In this document: positions 8,288 to 16,579 of the stretch, in pieces | Position numbering within the stretch: position 1 is the first letter of the stretch | How the letters are laid out: the number at the start of each line of letters is the position of its first letter | Assembly (NCBI RefSeq): GCF_000812965.1 | Contig: NZ_JSYN01000005.1 | Coordinates: forward strand, 226,325-290,324 | Reading direction: 5' to 3' | Source of the DNA: Pedobacter kyungheensis | GTDB taxonomy: Bacteria > Bacteroidota > Bacteroidia > Sphingobacteriales > Sphingobacteriaceae | Length of the DNA: 64,000 nucleotides | Notes under the pieces: generated by a model | The model's input: the letters and a program-made list of their open reading frames with translations, nothing else | Databases searched by the model: none | What the model was told of the DNA's origin: nothing | Position numbers and translations under genes: made by a program

Positions 8288-9853
8288 ATGCAATTATTCT
8301 CGCGTACCAAACTGGTACTGTTTTTATTTTTGTTTGTGGTTAGCCAGCTCAATGCACAGGTTTTAACTTCCAAACAGATCGACAGCATTTCTGAAAAAAC
8401 ATTAACTGCTTTTAATGTTCCGGGTTTAGCCGTTGCTGTAGTTAAAGATGGTAAGGTAATTCATGCTAAAGGTTATGGTGTGGCCTCTTTAAAAACCAGG
8501 CAGAAGGTAGATGAAAATACCTTATTTGCCATTGCTTCCAACTCAAAAGCATTTACATCTGCTGCTTTAGCCATATTAATTGATGAAGGCAAAATCTCCT
8601 GGGATACGAAGGTAACGGATGTTATTCCGGAGTTTAAAATGTACGATGCTTATGTTACTGCCGAATTTACCATCCGCGATTTACTTTCGCACAGGAGTGG
8701 TTTAGGCTTAGGCGCCGGCGATTTAATGATCTGGCCCGATTCTTCAACCGTAAGCAAGAAACAGATTATCCATAATTTAAGATACTTAAAACCGGTTTCC
8801 AGTTTCAGGACTAAATGGGATTACGATAACCTGCTGTACATTGTTGCCGGAGAGGTAATTGCACGGGTTTCGGGCAAAACCTACGAAGAATTTGTAGAAA
8901 GCCGGATTATGCAACCCCTGGGGATGAGCAGAAGTGCTACTTCATTCAATCGCTTAAAAGATAAAACGAACAGTATTGATGCCCATGCGCCTGTAAATGG
9001 CATAATTACGGCTATTCCGAAAGATTTTTCGGAAAACAGTAATGCCGCCGGAGGCATTAATACCAGTATAAACGATTTAAGCAAATGGATAATTACCCAG
9101 CTTAATGGTGGCAAGTATGGCGAAAAGCTCGAAAAAACCTTGTTTAGCAGGCAGGCTCAAAACCAAATGTGGACCATGCACAGCATTATTCCGGCTGGTA
9201 AAGGTGCTTACAACAGGCATTTCTTTGGTTATGGCCTGGGTTGGTTTTTAAGCGATGAAAAAGGATCGCTGGTAGCCGAGCATACGGGCGGTTTGGCCGG
9301 CATGGTGAGCGAGGTAACTTTAATCCCGGATCTCAAATTAGGCATTATCGTATTAACCAATCAGCAATCGGGAGGGGCTTTTTACGCCATTACCCAATCC
9401 ATTAAAGATGGTTATTTCGGCATTACCGGAAAAGACTGGATTAAAGACAATGCTGCTGATGAGCAAAATGAAAGAGACGAAGCTAAAAAGGTAACCGATA
9501 AAATAAGCGCTGATATTGCGGCAGCCCAAAAAAGTGCGGTAAATAAACCCGACGAAAAAAAATATCTGGGTACTTATAGCGATATTTGGTTTGGCGATAT
9601 AATCATTAGCAGCCTCAATGGTAAAATGCATTTTCAAGCCAAAAACTCACCCAAACTAAAAGGCGATATGGTATTTTATAAAGGCAATACTTTTATTGTG
9701 AAATGGTACGACAGAAGTCTGGATGCCGATGCTTTTGTAAACTTTAGCCTCGATAATGAAGGAAATGCGGTTGCTATTAAAATGGAACCCATTTCGCCAC
9801 TAACTGATTTTAGTTATGATTTTCAAGACCTCGACTTAAAAAAGAAACCATAA
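8288..9853 (+). CDS. Secreted serine hydrolase, class C beta-lactamase / PBP-like, with C-terminal DUF3471-type domain
   Basis: Periplasmic hydrolase of 521 residues. The signal peptide ends LNA/Q near residue 24. The beta-lactamase-family (PF00144) core has the SxxK motif as SNSK (Ser84-Lys87), a Tyr-x-Asn motif in WDYDNLLY, and HTGG as the third motif. After the core comes a charged linker (about 390-420) and a C-terminal beta domain starting KKYLGTYSD, typical of the DUF3471 extension found in Bacteroidota homologues. Substrates of this group range from D-Ala peptides to esters, so a beta-lactam function should not be assumed. The gene is 19 bp before an SGNH hydrolase gene. Confidence 0.9.
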   Translation: MQLFSRTKLVLFLFLFVVSQLNAQVLTSKQIDSISEKTLTAFNVPGLAVAVVKDGKVIHAKGYGVASLKTRQKVDENTLFAIASNSKAFTSAALAILIDEGKISWDTKVTDVIPEFKMYDAYVTAEFTIRDLLSHRSGLGLGAGDLMIWPDSSTVSKKQIIHNLRYLKPVSSFRTKWDYDNLLYIVAGEVIARVSGKTYEEFVESRIMQPLGMSRSATSFNRLKDKTNSIDAHAPVNGIITAIPKDFSENSNAAGGINTSINDLSKWIITQLNGGKYGEKLEKTLFSRQAQNQMWTMHSIIPAGKGAYNRHFFGYGLGWFLSDEKGSLVAEHTGGLAGMVSEVTLIPDLKLGIIVLTNQQSGGAFYAITQSIKDGYFGITGKDWIKDNAADEQNERDEAKKVTDKISADIAAAQKSAVNKPDEKKYLGTYSDIWFGDIIISSLNGKMHFQAKNSPKLKGDMVFYKGNTFIVKWYDRSLDADAFVNFSLDNEGNAVAIKMEPISPLTDFSYDFQDLDLKKKP

Positions 9854-9871
9854 TTTAACGAATTAAAATAT

Positions 9872-10531
9872 ATGAAAACCTTGTTCAGAACCACTGTTTT
9901 ACTTAGTATTTGCTTAATTGCTTTAACTTCAATGACATTTAAACCTAAACGCATTATCTTTTTTGGCGATTCTATTACCCAGCAAGGCGTATCTAAAAAT
10001 GGCTATGTAACCTTAATTAAAAAATCGCTCGATTCTACTAAATATGATATTATTGGTGCCGGAATTGGCGGAAATAAAGTGTATGATTTGTACCTGCGTT
10101 TAGAAGACGATGTATTGAATAAAAAGCCCGATCTGGTCGTTATTTATGTGGGTATTAACGATGTATGGCACAAACAATCGTCTCATACCGGAACCGATTA
10201 CGATAAATATTTAAAATTTTATCAGGCTTTAATCAATAAAATTCAGGGCGTAGGCAGTAAAGTGGTATTGGTTACCCCTTCAGTTGTAGGCGAGAAAAAA
10301 GACGGCACCAACGAATTAGATGCCGACTTAAACAAATACGCTGCAGGAATCAGGGCCCTGGCAGCTAAAAACAATTTACCTGTATGCGATTTAAGAAAGG
10401 TTTTTGCCGATTACGAAGCACAAAATAATCCGGAAGATAAGGAAAAAGGTATTTTAACCGTTGATAGGGTGCACCTGAACGAAACCGGTAATAAGCTGGT
10501 TGCCGATCAGTTATTGCCTTTGGTTAAATAA
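9872..10531 (+). CDS. SGNH/GDSL-family esterase or lipase
   Basis: Serine esterase of 219 residues. An N-terminal hydrophobic segment (about 5-23) looks like a signal or anchor without the usual Gln cleavage site. Block I is FFGDSITQQG (nucleophilic Ser), block II GAGIGGNKV (oxyanion Gly), block III YVGINDVW (oxyanion Asn), and block V DRVHLNETG (catalytic Asp-x-x-His). This matches the SGNH hydrolases that deacetylate sugars or cleave esters. It follows the serine hydrolase gene with a 19-bp gap, suggesting one transcript. Confidence 0.9.
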   Translation: MKTLFRTTVLLSICLIALTSMTFKPKRIIFFGDSITQQGVSKNGYVTLIKKSLDSTKYDIIGAGIGGNKVYDLYLRLEDDVLNKKPDLVVIYVGINDVWHKQSSHTGTDYDKYLKFYQALINKIQGVGSKVVLVTPSVVGEKKDGTNELDADLNKYAAGIRALAAKNNLPVCDLRKVFADYEAQNNPEDKEKGILTVDRVHLNETGNKLVADQLLPLVK

Positions 10532-10536
10532 GTTTT

Positions 10537-10630
10537 TTTAACCGCAAAGTTCGCAAAGTATTTCGCAAAGCACACAAAGAAATTTTCTCTGTGTGCTTTG
10601 TGTTTTTTCTCTGTTATCTTTGTGGTTAAA
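10537..10630. repeat. Nested inverted repeat upstream of dnaG
   Basis: Outer arms TTTAACCGCAAAG (10537-10549) and CTTTGTGGTTAAA (10618-10630) pair with one G-T wobble. Inner arms at 10564-10580 and 10586-10602 match at 15 of 17 positions. The CGCAAAG words are the same as those in the large tandem repeat at 38597-39448, so this is a member of a dispersed family. Confidence 0.7.
10615..10622 (+). promoter_or_regulatory. Candidate -7 box for dnaG
   Basis: TATCTTTG matches the Bacteroidota -7 consensus TAnnTTTG and lies 31 bp before the dnaG ATG. No TTG was seen at the usual -33 spacing, and the box lies inside the repeat arm, so this is tentative. Confidence 0.4.
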
Positions 10631-10653
10631 GAAGAGGAAAGAGCAGAGCGTAT

Positions 10654-12651
10654 ATGATCAACCGCGAAACGATAGATAAGATAATGGATACCGCCCGTAT
10701 TGAGGAGGTAGTTGGGGATTTTGTGCACTTAAAAAAACGCGGAACCAGTTTAATTGGTAATTGCCCTTTCCATGGCGAAAAAACACCTTCCTTTCACGTT
10801 TCTGTAACCAAAGGGATTTACAAATGCTTTGGCTGCGGTAAAGGGGGCGATTCTGTGCGCTTCATTATGGATCATGAAAAATATTCATATCCCGAAGCAC
10901 TTAAGTTTTTAGCCAATAAATACAACATTGAAGTAGCCGAAACCGAACTTTCGCCCGAAGCTGCCGAAGCCCAGAGCGCTAAAGAAAGCCTTTACATCGT
11001 ATCTCAATATGCCAGTGCTTTTTTTGTAAAGCAGCTTTGGGATACCGAAGAAGGTCGGGGCATTGGCTTAAGCTATTTTAAAGAACGTGGCTTTCGGGAA
11101 GATATCCTTAAAAAGTTCGAAGTGGGTTACTCGCCCGATGTTTGGGATGCATTGACACAAAGTGCTACCAATGCAGGGCATAAGCTCGAGTTTTTAGAGT
11201 CGACAGGCTTATCCATTAAAAACGATAGCGGCAAAATTTACGACCGTTTCCGTGGCCGGGTAATGTTCCCGATCCACAATTTTACCGGTCGGATTATTGG
11301 CTTTGGTGGCCGTACTTTAAAAACCGACAAAAATGTTCCGAAATATGTAAACTCGCCCGAAAGCGAAATTTACCATAAATCGAATGTGCTTTATGGTTTG
11401 TTCCACGCCAAAAAAGCTATTCGCGATTTAGATAACTGCTACCTGGCCGAGGGTTACGCCGATGTACTGTCTGTGCACCAGGCAGGCATTGAAAACGTAG
11501 TAGCTTCATCCGGAACTTCGCTTACTGTAGAGCAGATTAAGCTCATCGGTCGTTTTACGCAAAACATTACCATTTTATTTGATGGCGATGCGGCGGGGAT
11601 TAAAGCATCACTGCGCGGTTTGGATATGATTCTGGAAGAAGGTTTAAACGTAAAAATCGTTTCCTTCCCTGATGGGCATGATCCCGATTCGTACATGCAC
11701 CATGTTGGAGCAGGTGCTTTTAAAACCTATTTAGAGCAAAACCGTAAAGATTTTATTCTTTACAAGGCCAATGTATTGCTTAAAGATGCAGGCAACGACC
11801 CGATAAAACGGGCGGGGATTATTCGCGATATTGTAGAAAGTATTGCTAAAATACCTGATCAGATTAAAGCTTCGGTTTTTATTCGTGAGTGTAGCAGCCT
11901 GCTCGAGATAAGTGAGCAGGTATTATCTGGCGAGCTGACTAAAATGCGTTCAGCGAAGCTTAAAAAGAGTTTTGACGGTAACCAAAGAAGCAATCAGTCA
12001 GCAGCTCCAAAACAATCGTTCTCTTCTTTTTCTTCTGGTCCGCCAGAACCGCTGGGCCCACCCGATGATTTGTGGGACGATAGTGTTGGCCCTATGGGCT
12101 ACGAACCACAGGAGCCGGCTAAAGAAGAAGAATATCAGGAAAAGGAAATTGTACGTTTATTACTGGCATACGGACACGAATTTGTAAACTGGGATAAGAT
12201 AGACGACATGTATATTGGCCCCTTTATTATGCAGAACCTGGCCGATGTGGAGTTCGATGATCCGCTTTGTAAAAAAATTATTGACTATTATAAATCGGAG
12301 ATCGATAACGGCCGATTGCCTACAGCCAATCATTTTATTACACATAAAGAACGCGAAATTGCCGATTTAGCCATTACTTTATCGAGTTCAGAACACGCTT
12401 TAAGTGAAAATTGGCTGAATAAACATCTGATTTATGTTAAGGATGAATCGATGAACTTAAAAGCGACAATTTTGGGTGGAATTTTTCACCTCAAAAAGCG
12501 TAAAGTAGAAAATATATTGATGAGCCTGTTAAAAGAAATTAAAGAGGAGAAAGATGCCGATAACCAGATGATTTTGATGCAACGTTATGGGGTGATTAAA
12601 GGAGTAGAACGCGAAATTTCAAAATTTTTAGGTTCGGTTATTGTTAAGTAA
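10654..12651 (+). CDS. dnaG: DNA primase
   Basis: Synthesises RNA primers for replication. The product has 665 residues. A CHC2 zinc-binding domain lies at the N-terminus (Cys37, His40, Cys58, Cys61), followed by the catalytic core (NFTGRIIGFGGRTL, KYVNSPESEIYHK) and the TOPRIM domain with the acidic motifs YLAEGYADVLS and FDGDAAG. After a low-complexity Ser/Pro/Glu linker (about 440-490) comes a C-terminal helicase-interaction-like domain. The usual rpsU/rpoD neighbours are absent. YraN is encoded 86 bp downstream. Confidence 0.97.
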   Translation: MINRETIDKIMDTARIEEVVGDFVHLKKRGTSLIGNCPFHGEKTPSFHVSVTKGIYKCFGCGKGGDSVRFIMDHEKYSYPEALKFLANKYNIEVAETELSPEAAEAQSAKESLYIVSQYASAFFVKQLWDTEEGRGIGLSYFKERGFREDILKKFEVGYSPDVWDALTQSATNAGHKLEFLESTGLSIKNDSGKIYDRFRGRVMFPIHNFTGRIIGFGGRTLKTDKNVPKYVNSPESEIYHKSNVLYGLFHAKKAIRDLDNCYLAEGYADVLSVHQAGIENVVASSGTSLTVEQIKLIGRFTQNITILFDGDAAGIKASLRGLDMILEEGLNVKIVSFPDGHDPDSYMHHVGAGAFKTYLEQNRKDFILYKANVLLKDAGNDPIKRAGIIRDIVESIAKIPDQIKASVFIRECSSLLEISEQVLSGELTKMRSAKLKKSFDGNQRSNQSAAPKQSFSSFSSGPPEPLGPPDDLWDDSVGPMGYEPQEPAKEEEYQEKEIVRLLLAYGHEFVNWDKIDDMYIGPFIMQNLADVEFDDPLCKKIIDYYKSEIDNGRLPTANHFITHKEREIADLAITLSSSEHALSENWLNKHLIYVKDESMNLKATILGGIFHLKKRKVENILMSLLKEIKEEKDADNQMILMQRYGVIKGVEREISKFLGSVIVK

Positions 12652-12737
12652 AAATTGAATGCATTACGATTGAATGTATTTGTTAGCAATATGCTTAAAT
12701 TCACTCGTTCAAAACGCACACATTCAATGACTAAAGT

Positions 12738-13103
12738 ATGGCGCTCCATAATGATTTAGGCCGTTTAGGCGAAAGCATTGCCAGGCAATACCTGGAAAGC
12801 AAAGGTTATGAGCTGTTGGATGAAAACTGGACTTATGGCAAAGCAGAAGTCGACCTGATTGTTTATAAAGACGGTGTCATGATCTTTGTCGAAGTAAAAT
12901 CGCGCAGTTCGGTTGCTTTTGGCGAACCCGAAGATTTTGTGGGTAAGGCCAAGCAGATACAAATGGAACTTGCGGCCAATGCCTATATTGAAATCATGAA
13001 CCATCAAAATGATATCCGTTTTGATATTATTGCAATTACATTTACTAAAAATAAAGATTATACATTAAACCATATTGAAGATGCATTTTGGCCTGAAGAT
13101 TAA
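12738..13103 (+). CDS. YraN/UPF0102 family nuclease-like protein
   Basis: Small 121-residue protein of the UPF0102 family, which has a restriction-endonuclease-like fold. GRLGESIARQYL is followed by the PD-(D/E)xK-type site: Asp39 in EVDLIVY and Glu52-x-Lys54 in FVEVKSRSS. The cellular role is not established. It lies between dnaG and a glutaminyl cyclotransferase gene whose reading frame starts inside its last codons. Confidence 0.93.
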   Translation: MALHNDLGRLGESIARQYLESKGYELLDENWTYGKAEVDLIVYKDGVMIFVEVKSRSSVAFGEPEDFVGKAKQIQMELAANAYIEIMNHQNDIRFDIIAITFTKNKDYTLNHIEDAFWPED

Positions 13104-14163
13104 CCACATTAAAAAAATGATATTCGTCAGTTTAGCTTGCGCTGTTGTTAGCGCTTGTAAAAACGATGCAAGTACAACCTACCGTAGTTTTCTGTCGCCA
13201 ATGATTGGTGTTAATGTGCCCTTAGGTAAAGAGGTAGAGGTAAAAGTGCAGTTTGGCAGCGGAACGCCTGTAGATTCTGTGATTTATTTGATCGATACCC
13301 TTAAAGTAGTCGCTAAAACAGATACCGGTGCCATTAAGCTTAAAACTGAAGGACTTAAACTGGGTAATCACCTGCTTACTGCCAAAATTTTCGGTGCTGG
13401 CAAATCAGAAGATATTACTTCTAATATTAATGTACTGGCTGCTAAGGCCCCTGTTGCATACAGTTACAAAGTTATTAAAACCTTACCGCACGATACGGCT
13501 TCGTATGTAGAAGGCCTGGAATATCACGATGGCTTTTTTTACGAAAGTGCCGGCGATTACGGCCATTCGAGTTTGCGTAAAGTAGAGCCTTCAACAGGTA
13601 AAATTCTACAGAAAACCGATTTGGATAAGCAATACTTTGGCGAAGGGATTACTGTTGTGGGCGATAAGATTATTCAGCTTACTTACCGCGAAAAGGTTGG
13701 TTTTGTGTACGATAAAAATACCTTTAAAAAATTATCGGAATTTGCCTATACCACAGGTAGAGAGGGTTGGGGGCTTGCTTTTGGCGGCGAAAAAATCCTG
13801 AATACCGATGGTTCAAACACCATCTTTTTCCTGAATAAGGATACCTATCAAAAAGTTGGCTCTATTGATGTGTTTGACGATAAGGGCGCAATTCAAAACC
13901 TGAATGAACTTGAGTATATTGATGGCAAAATATACGCTAATGTTTACACCACCAATAATATCCTCATTATTGATCCCCAAACAGGTGTTGTAGAAAGCAG
14001 CATAGATTTATCGGGGCTATTACCGGCCGATTATTTTAAGGGAGAAGATGAAAAAGCCAATAATGTATTGAATGGGATTGCTTACGACAAGGCCGGAAAA
14101 AGACTTTTTGTAACGGGCAAAAAATGGCCACACATTTTTCAGATAGAACTGATTAAGAAATAA
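13075..14163 (+). CDS. Glutaminyl-peptide cyclotransferase, lipoprotein
   Basis: Converts N-terminal glutamine of exported proteins to pyroglutamate (Glu_cyclase_2, plant/bacterial beta-propeller type). A lipobox-like VVSAC gives a Cys about 26 residues from the first ATG. An Ig-like segment follows (about 40-120), and the propeller starts near YVEGLEYHDGFFYESAG, with REGWGLAFGGEKI and NELEYIDGKIYANVY as typical blades. The ATG at 13075 overlaps yraN by 29 bp; ATGs at 13081 and 13117 are alternatives, but the last would lack positive charge before the signal core. Its substrates are plausibly the many secreted proteins here with Gln after the signal cleavage site. A bidirectional terminator follows. 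Confidence 0.9.
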   Translation: MKMHFGLKINHIKKMIFVSLACAVVSACKNDASTTYRSFLSPMIGVNVPLGKEVEVKVQFGSGTPVDSVIYLIDTLKVVAKTDTGAIKLKTEGLKLGNHLLTAKIFGAGKSEDITSNINVLAAKAPVAYSYKVIKTLPHDTASYVEGLEYHDGFFYESAGDYGHSSLRKVEPSTGKILQKTDLDKQYFGEGITVVGDKIIQLTYREKVGFVYDKNTFKKLSEFAYTTGREGWGLAFGGEKILNTDGSNTIFFLNKDTYQKVGSIDVFDDKGAIQNLNELEYIDGKIYANVYTTNNILIIDPQTGVVESSIDLSGLLPADYFKGEDEKANNVLNGIAYDKAGKRLFVTGKKWPHIFQIELIKK

Positions 14164-14166
14164 TCA

Positions 14167-14198
14167 AAAAGGCCTGATTTTAATTAATCAGGCCTTTT
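14167..14198. terminator. Bidirectional terminator
   Basis: A perfect 13-bp stem (AAAAGGCCTGATT at 14167-14179 with 14186-14198) has a 6-nt loop and A/T flanks on both sides. It sits between the convergent cyclotransferase and DUF4251 genes, so it can serve both. Confidence 0.88.
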
Positions 14199-14202
14199 GC
14201 TT

Positions 14203-14733
14203 TTAATCTTTTTTCTTCGGCTCATCCAGGTAGCCGTTAAAAAGAATGGGTTGCTTGTTTACGCTGGTGGCTGTTAAAGAAGCATAACCATTGGTCGAAA
14301 TATTAATGGTAAACCGATAATTTTCCCTGCTTACATCCTTAGTGTTAATCTGTATGGTGTAGGCACCTCTTTTGTTTTTAGTTTCTGTGTAGCTAAAATC
14401 TTTCGAAGTAAATTTTATTCCACCCTGTGTTGGGTCCATCGGGGCTGAAAATGCTCTGCCATAATACGGCAGGTAAGCCACAACACTGTCTTTGGTTACC
14501 TTAACATCGTATTGCGAACCCGAAAGGTTAATGCTCGAACCGCCTTGCCCGCCCGGCATCATCATTAATACTTTATTAATGTCGTTATTGGCCATTGGGA
14601 TAGCTGTATTGGCCACAAATATATAGTTCTTATCGCCAACAATCCGGCTAGTGGTTTCTTTGTTTGTTTGGGCAAACAACTGAGTGGCGAAGGAAATAAA
14701 GGCCAGGCTCAATATTAAATTTAAACGTTTCAT
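14203..14733 (-). CDS. Secreted DUF4251 protein
   Basis: Periplasmic protein of 176 residues with a signal peptide ending LFA/Q. The mature part has the DUF4251 pattern: an N-terminal helix, then strands NYIFVANTAIPM, YDVKVTKDSVVAYLPYYGRAF, GIKFTSKDFSYTETK and YRFTINISTNGYASLTAT, ending GYLDEP. The function of DUF4251 is unknown. It is the last gene before the bidirectional terminator and is about 100 bp from the next minus-strand gene. Confidence 0.85.
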   Translation of the reverse strand: MKRLNLILSLAFISFATQLFAQTNKETTSRIVGDKNYIFVANTAIPMANNDINKVLMMMPGGQGGSSINLSGSQYDVKVTKDSVVAYLPYYGRAFSAPMDPTQGGIKFTSKDFSYTETKNKRGAYTIQINTKDVSRENYRFTINISTNGYASLTATSVNKQPILFNGYLDEPKKKD

Positions 14734-14830
14734 AATGTGTGTTTTTAAATGTTTAACAATTTAAAGATGCACCAGTACGGATTATTCCATAACAGTGCCA
14801 AGAATGAAATGCTTAGTAAATTTAACGATT

Positions 14831-15466
14831 TTAGTTCTTATATAATGGATTTACACTTGCAGAATGACTTGATTTATACAATGGATTATTTTTTTCTGCT
14901 GCTGTTGCAGCAAGCGCTGTAAATTTATAGGCGCCGGGTGCCAGATTGTTTAACTCTATGGTACCGCTTTCATCAGTAATCACGGTAATCAGGTTGCCAC
15001 CAGGGTTTTTGCCTCCCTTTACTACAATGCCACCAATCGGCGAGCCTGCAACCCTCGATTTTGGGTTGCTTGCCGGTACAGAAATAACCAGTTTATAGTT
15101 ACCGGTTGCCGGATTGTTAAATTCTATTTCTCCTTTTTCGTTAGTAGTAAGGTTAATGCTGTTATCGCCCGGGTTTTTGCCTCCTTTCACCACAATGCCG
15201 CCAATAGGCTGACCCTCAATAAAACTAATTTCACCTGTGGTGACATTGAGTTTTCCCTTTATCGATTTCATGATACAAGGAAAATGCGATTCCGGGTAAT
15301 TGAGTTTGCAATAATCGCAATAGTGCCCTTCCGGAGCAGCAGTTTTTAATTGCTGCGGAGCGGTCTCTTTTATGGTGGATGTAGTGGTGGCAGTTCTTTG
15401 TACTTGTGCAAAAACAGCAAATGAAATAGATAGCAGAAATACCGCTATTGCAGCACATTTTTTCAT
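14831..15466 (-). CDS. Secreted protein with duplicated GGIVVKGGKNPG beta domain
   Basis: I do not recognise a named family. The product has 211 residues and a signal peptide ending VFA/Q. A short Cys-containing segment (CDYCKLNYPESHFPC) near residues 50-64 is followed by two tandem copies of a domain of about 45 residues. Each starts G-x-PIGGIVVKGGKNPG, continues with a strand and a TxExGxIExNN turn, and ends with GxYK. The pattern resembles carboxypeptidase-regulatory or SdrB-like sandwiches, with ExGxIExNN at the turn. The C-terminus repeats NPLYK twice. The spaced Cys residues might bind metal or form disulfides (inference). Confidence 0.75.
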   Translation of the reverse strand: MKKCAAIAVFLLSISFAVFAQVQRTATTTSTIKETAPQQLKTAAPEGHYCDYCKLNYPESHFPCIMKSIKGKLNVTTGEISFIEGQPIGGIVVKGGKNPGDNSINLTTNEKGEIEFNNPATGNYKLVISVPASNPKSRVAGSPIGGIVVKGGKNPGGNLITVITDESGTIELNNLAPGAYKFTALAATAAEKNNPLYKSSHSASVNPLYKN

Positions 15467-15547
15467 AATATTTGATTAGAAGGCTAAAATTAATCAAAAA
15501 ATATGGCTCCTGCTACTTTTTGCGCTGTGGGTAACTGAAATGAAACA

Positions 15548-15898
15548 CTATGATCGTTTAGTTTTTTTCGATGCTTTAGCAAATGGATTAAATGCCAGTG
15601 CCAGGTTAATCCAGTAATCGAGTTCATCATTCCGGTTTAATACATCTGCCGATACGAGTAGATAACCCTTCATTGGACGGCCACCCATTACCATTTGCTC
15701 CCAGCCATCTTTATCAGTCAGGCTATCTAGAGTATTTGGATCGAGGCGTACCATCATGTCATTTCTGGAAATACCCAGACACATTTTACCGTTAACCATA
15801 AAAACCAAACCGCTAAACATCACTTTTTCTTCTACATCGGGCAGGTGTTGCAAACGTTCTGCTATGCGCAGGACGAGGGCTTCGTTGTATGTTCTCAT
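15548..15898 (-). CDS. TfoX N-terminal-domain protein
   Basis: Small cytosolic protein of 116 residues that matches the TfoX/Sxy N-terminal domain: RIAERLQHLPDVEEKVMFSGLVFMVNGKMCLGI followed by MMVRLDP and a GRPMKGYLLV strand. The TfoX C-terminal domain is absent, which is common in stand-alone versions. In gammaproteobacteria Sxy regulates competence, but in Bacteroidota the role is unknown. Its ATG overlaps the stop of the preceding secreted-protein gene by 4 bp, so the two are translationally coupled. Confidence 0.88.
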   Translation of the reverse strand: MRTYNEALVLRIAERLQHLPDVEEKVMFSGLVFMVNGKMCLGISRNDMMVRLDPNTLDSLTDKDGWEQMVMGGRPMKGYLLVSADVLNRNDELDYWINLALAFNPFAKASKKTKRS

Positions 15899-16494
15899 TG
15901 TTCATTTTTATATTCTTCCGACACAAATTTAATTCCATTTGAGGTAAAGAAATCTTTAAGCTTGCCAAATTTTTCTGTGCAATTTTCACCAAAATGAATG
16001 TTTTTTGAACTAACTCTTGTACCTTGACAATCGAAACAAATTTCGATAAAAGCTATTACCTTTCTTTTTTTATTAAAGAACAAAATGGCATTATGTGGAT
16101 CATAGCATCTCATTCTGGTCACTATAACTCCATATTTTTTAGACGTATAACCTGTGTTGTAAAATAAATCGGTTAGTTTATCAATGTCTTTTAACGAAAG
16201 TTTTACTTCTTCTTTTACCATGCCTGTATCTAAAACCCCACCTTTAACCGGTAAACGACTTGAAAACTCGGAAATGGTATCTTGAAAAGAAATTAACGAA
16301 ACAAATTCTGTTTGGTTAAAAGGATAAAACTGTTTCCTTTGTGCAGCATTATATTTATTGGTATGTAAGCAACGAGAGTTTTGCTCCATCAATAAATCCT
16401 GTTCTTCTATCGATAGTTCTTTTGATTTTTTTACTTGTGCAAATAAGGCACTACTGATGCATATCAAACAAATAATATTTAAGATTCTTAACAT
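15895..16494 (-). CDS. Secreted hypothetical protein
   Basis: Unrecognised 199-residue protein with a signal peptide ending LFA/Q. It is rich in Lys, Phe and Ser and contains Cys residues in CLHTNKYN, RCYDPHNAILFF, CFDCQGTRV and GENCTEKFGK; the spacing hints at disulfides or metal binding, but no known site is evident. The pattern AILFFNKKRKVIAFIEICFDC suggests a beta core. It is translationally coupled to the downstream TfoX-like gene by a 4-bp overlap. The base composition is more AT-rich than its neighbours, which may reflect transfer. Confidence 0.7.
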   Translation of the reverse strand: MLRILNIICLICISSALFAQVKKSKELSIEEQDLLMEQNSRCLHTNKYNAAQRKQFYPFNQTEFVSLISFQDTISEFSSRLPVKGGVLDTGMVKEEVKLSLKDIDKLTDLFYNTGYTSKKYGVIVTRMRCYDPHNAILFFNKKRKVIAFIEICFDCQGTRVSSKNIHFGENCTEKFGKLKDFFTSNGIKFVSEEYKNEQ

Positions 16495-16567
16495 ATTAGA
16501 AACTTGTAGTGTTCAAAACTAAATTACATCTTTATTAACCATTTTTCAATAAACTACCGTTATTCTT

Positions 16568-16575
16568 TAAATTTG
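16568..16575 (+). promoter_or_regulatory. Candidate -7 box for rnhB, close to the start codon
   Basis: TAAATTTG matches TAnnTTTG and ends only 4 bp before the rnhB ATG at 16580. Transcription would begin at or very near the start codon, giving a leaderless or nearly leaderless mRNA. Confidence 0.5.
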
Positions 16576-16579
16576 CAAC

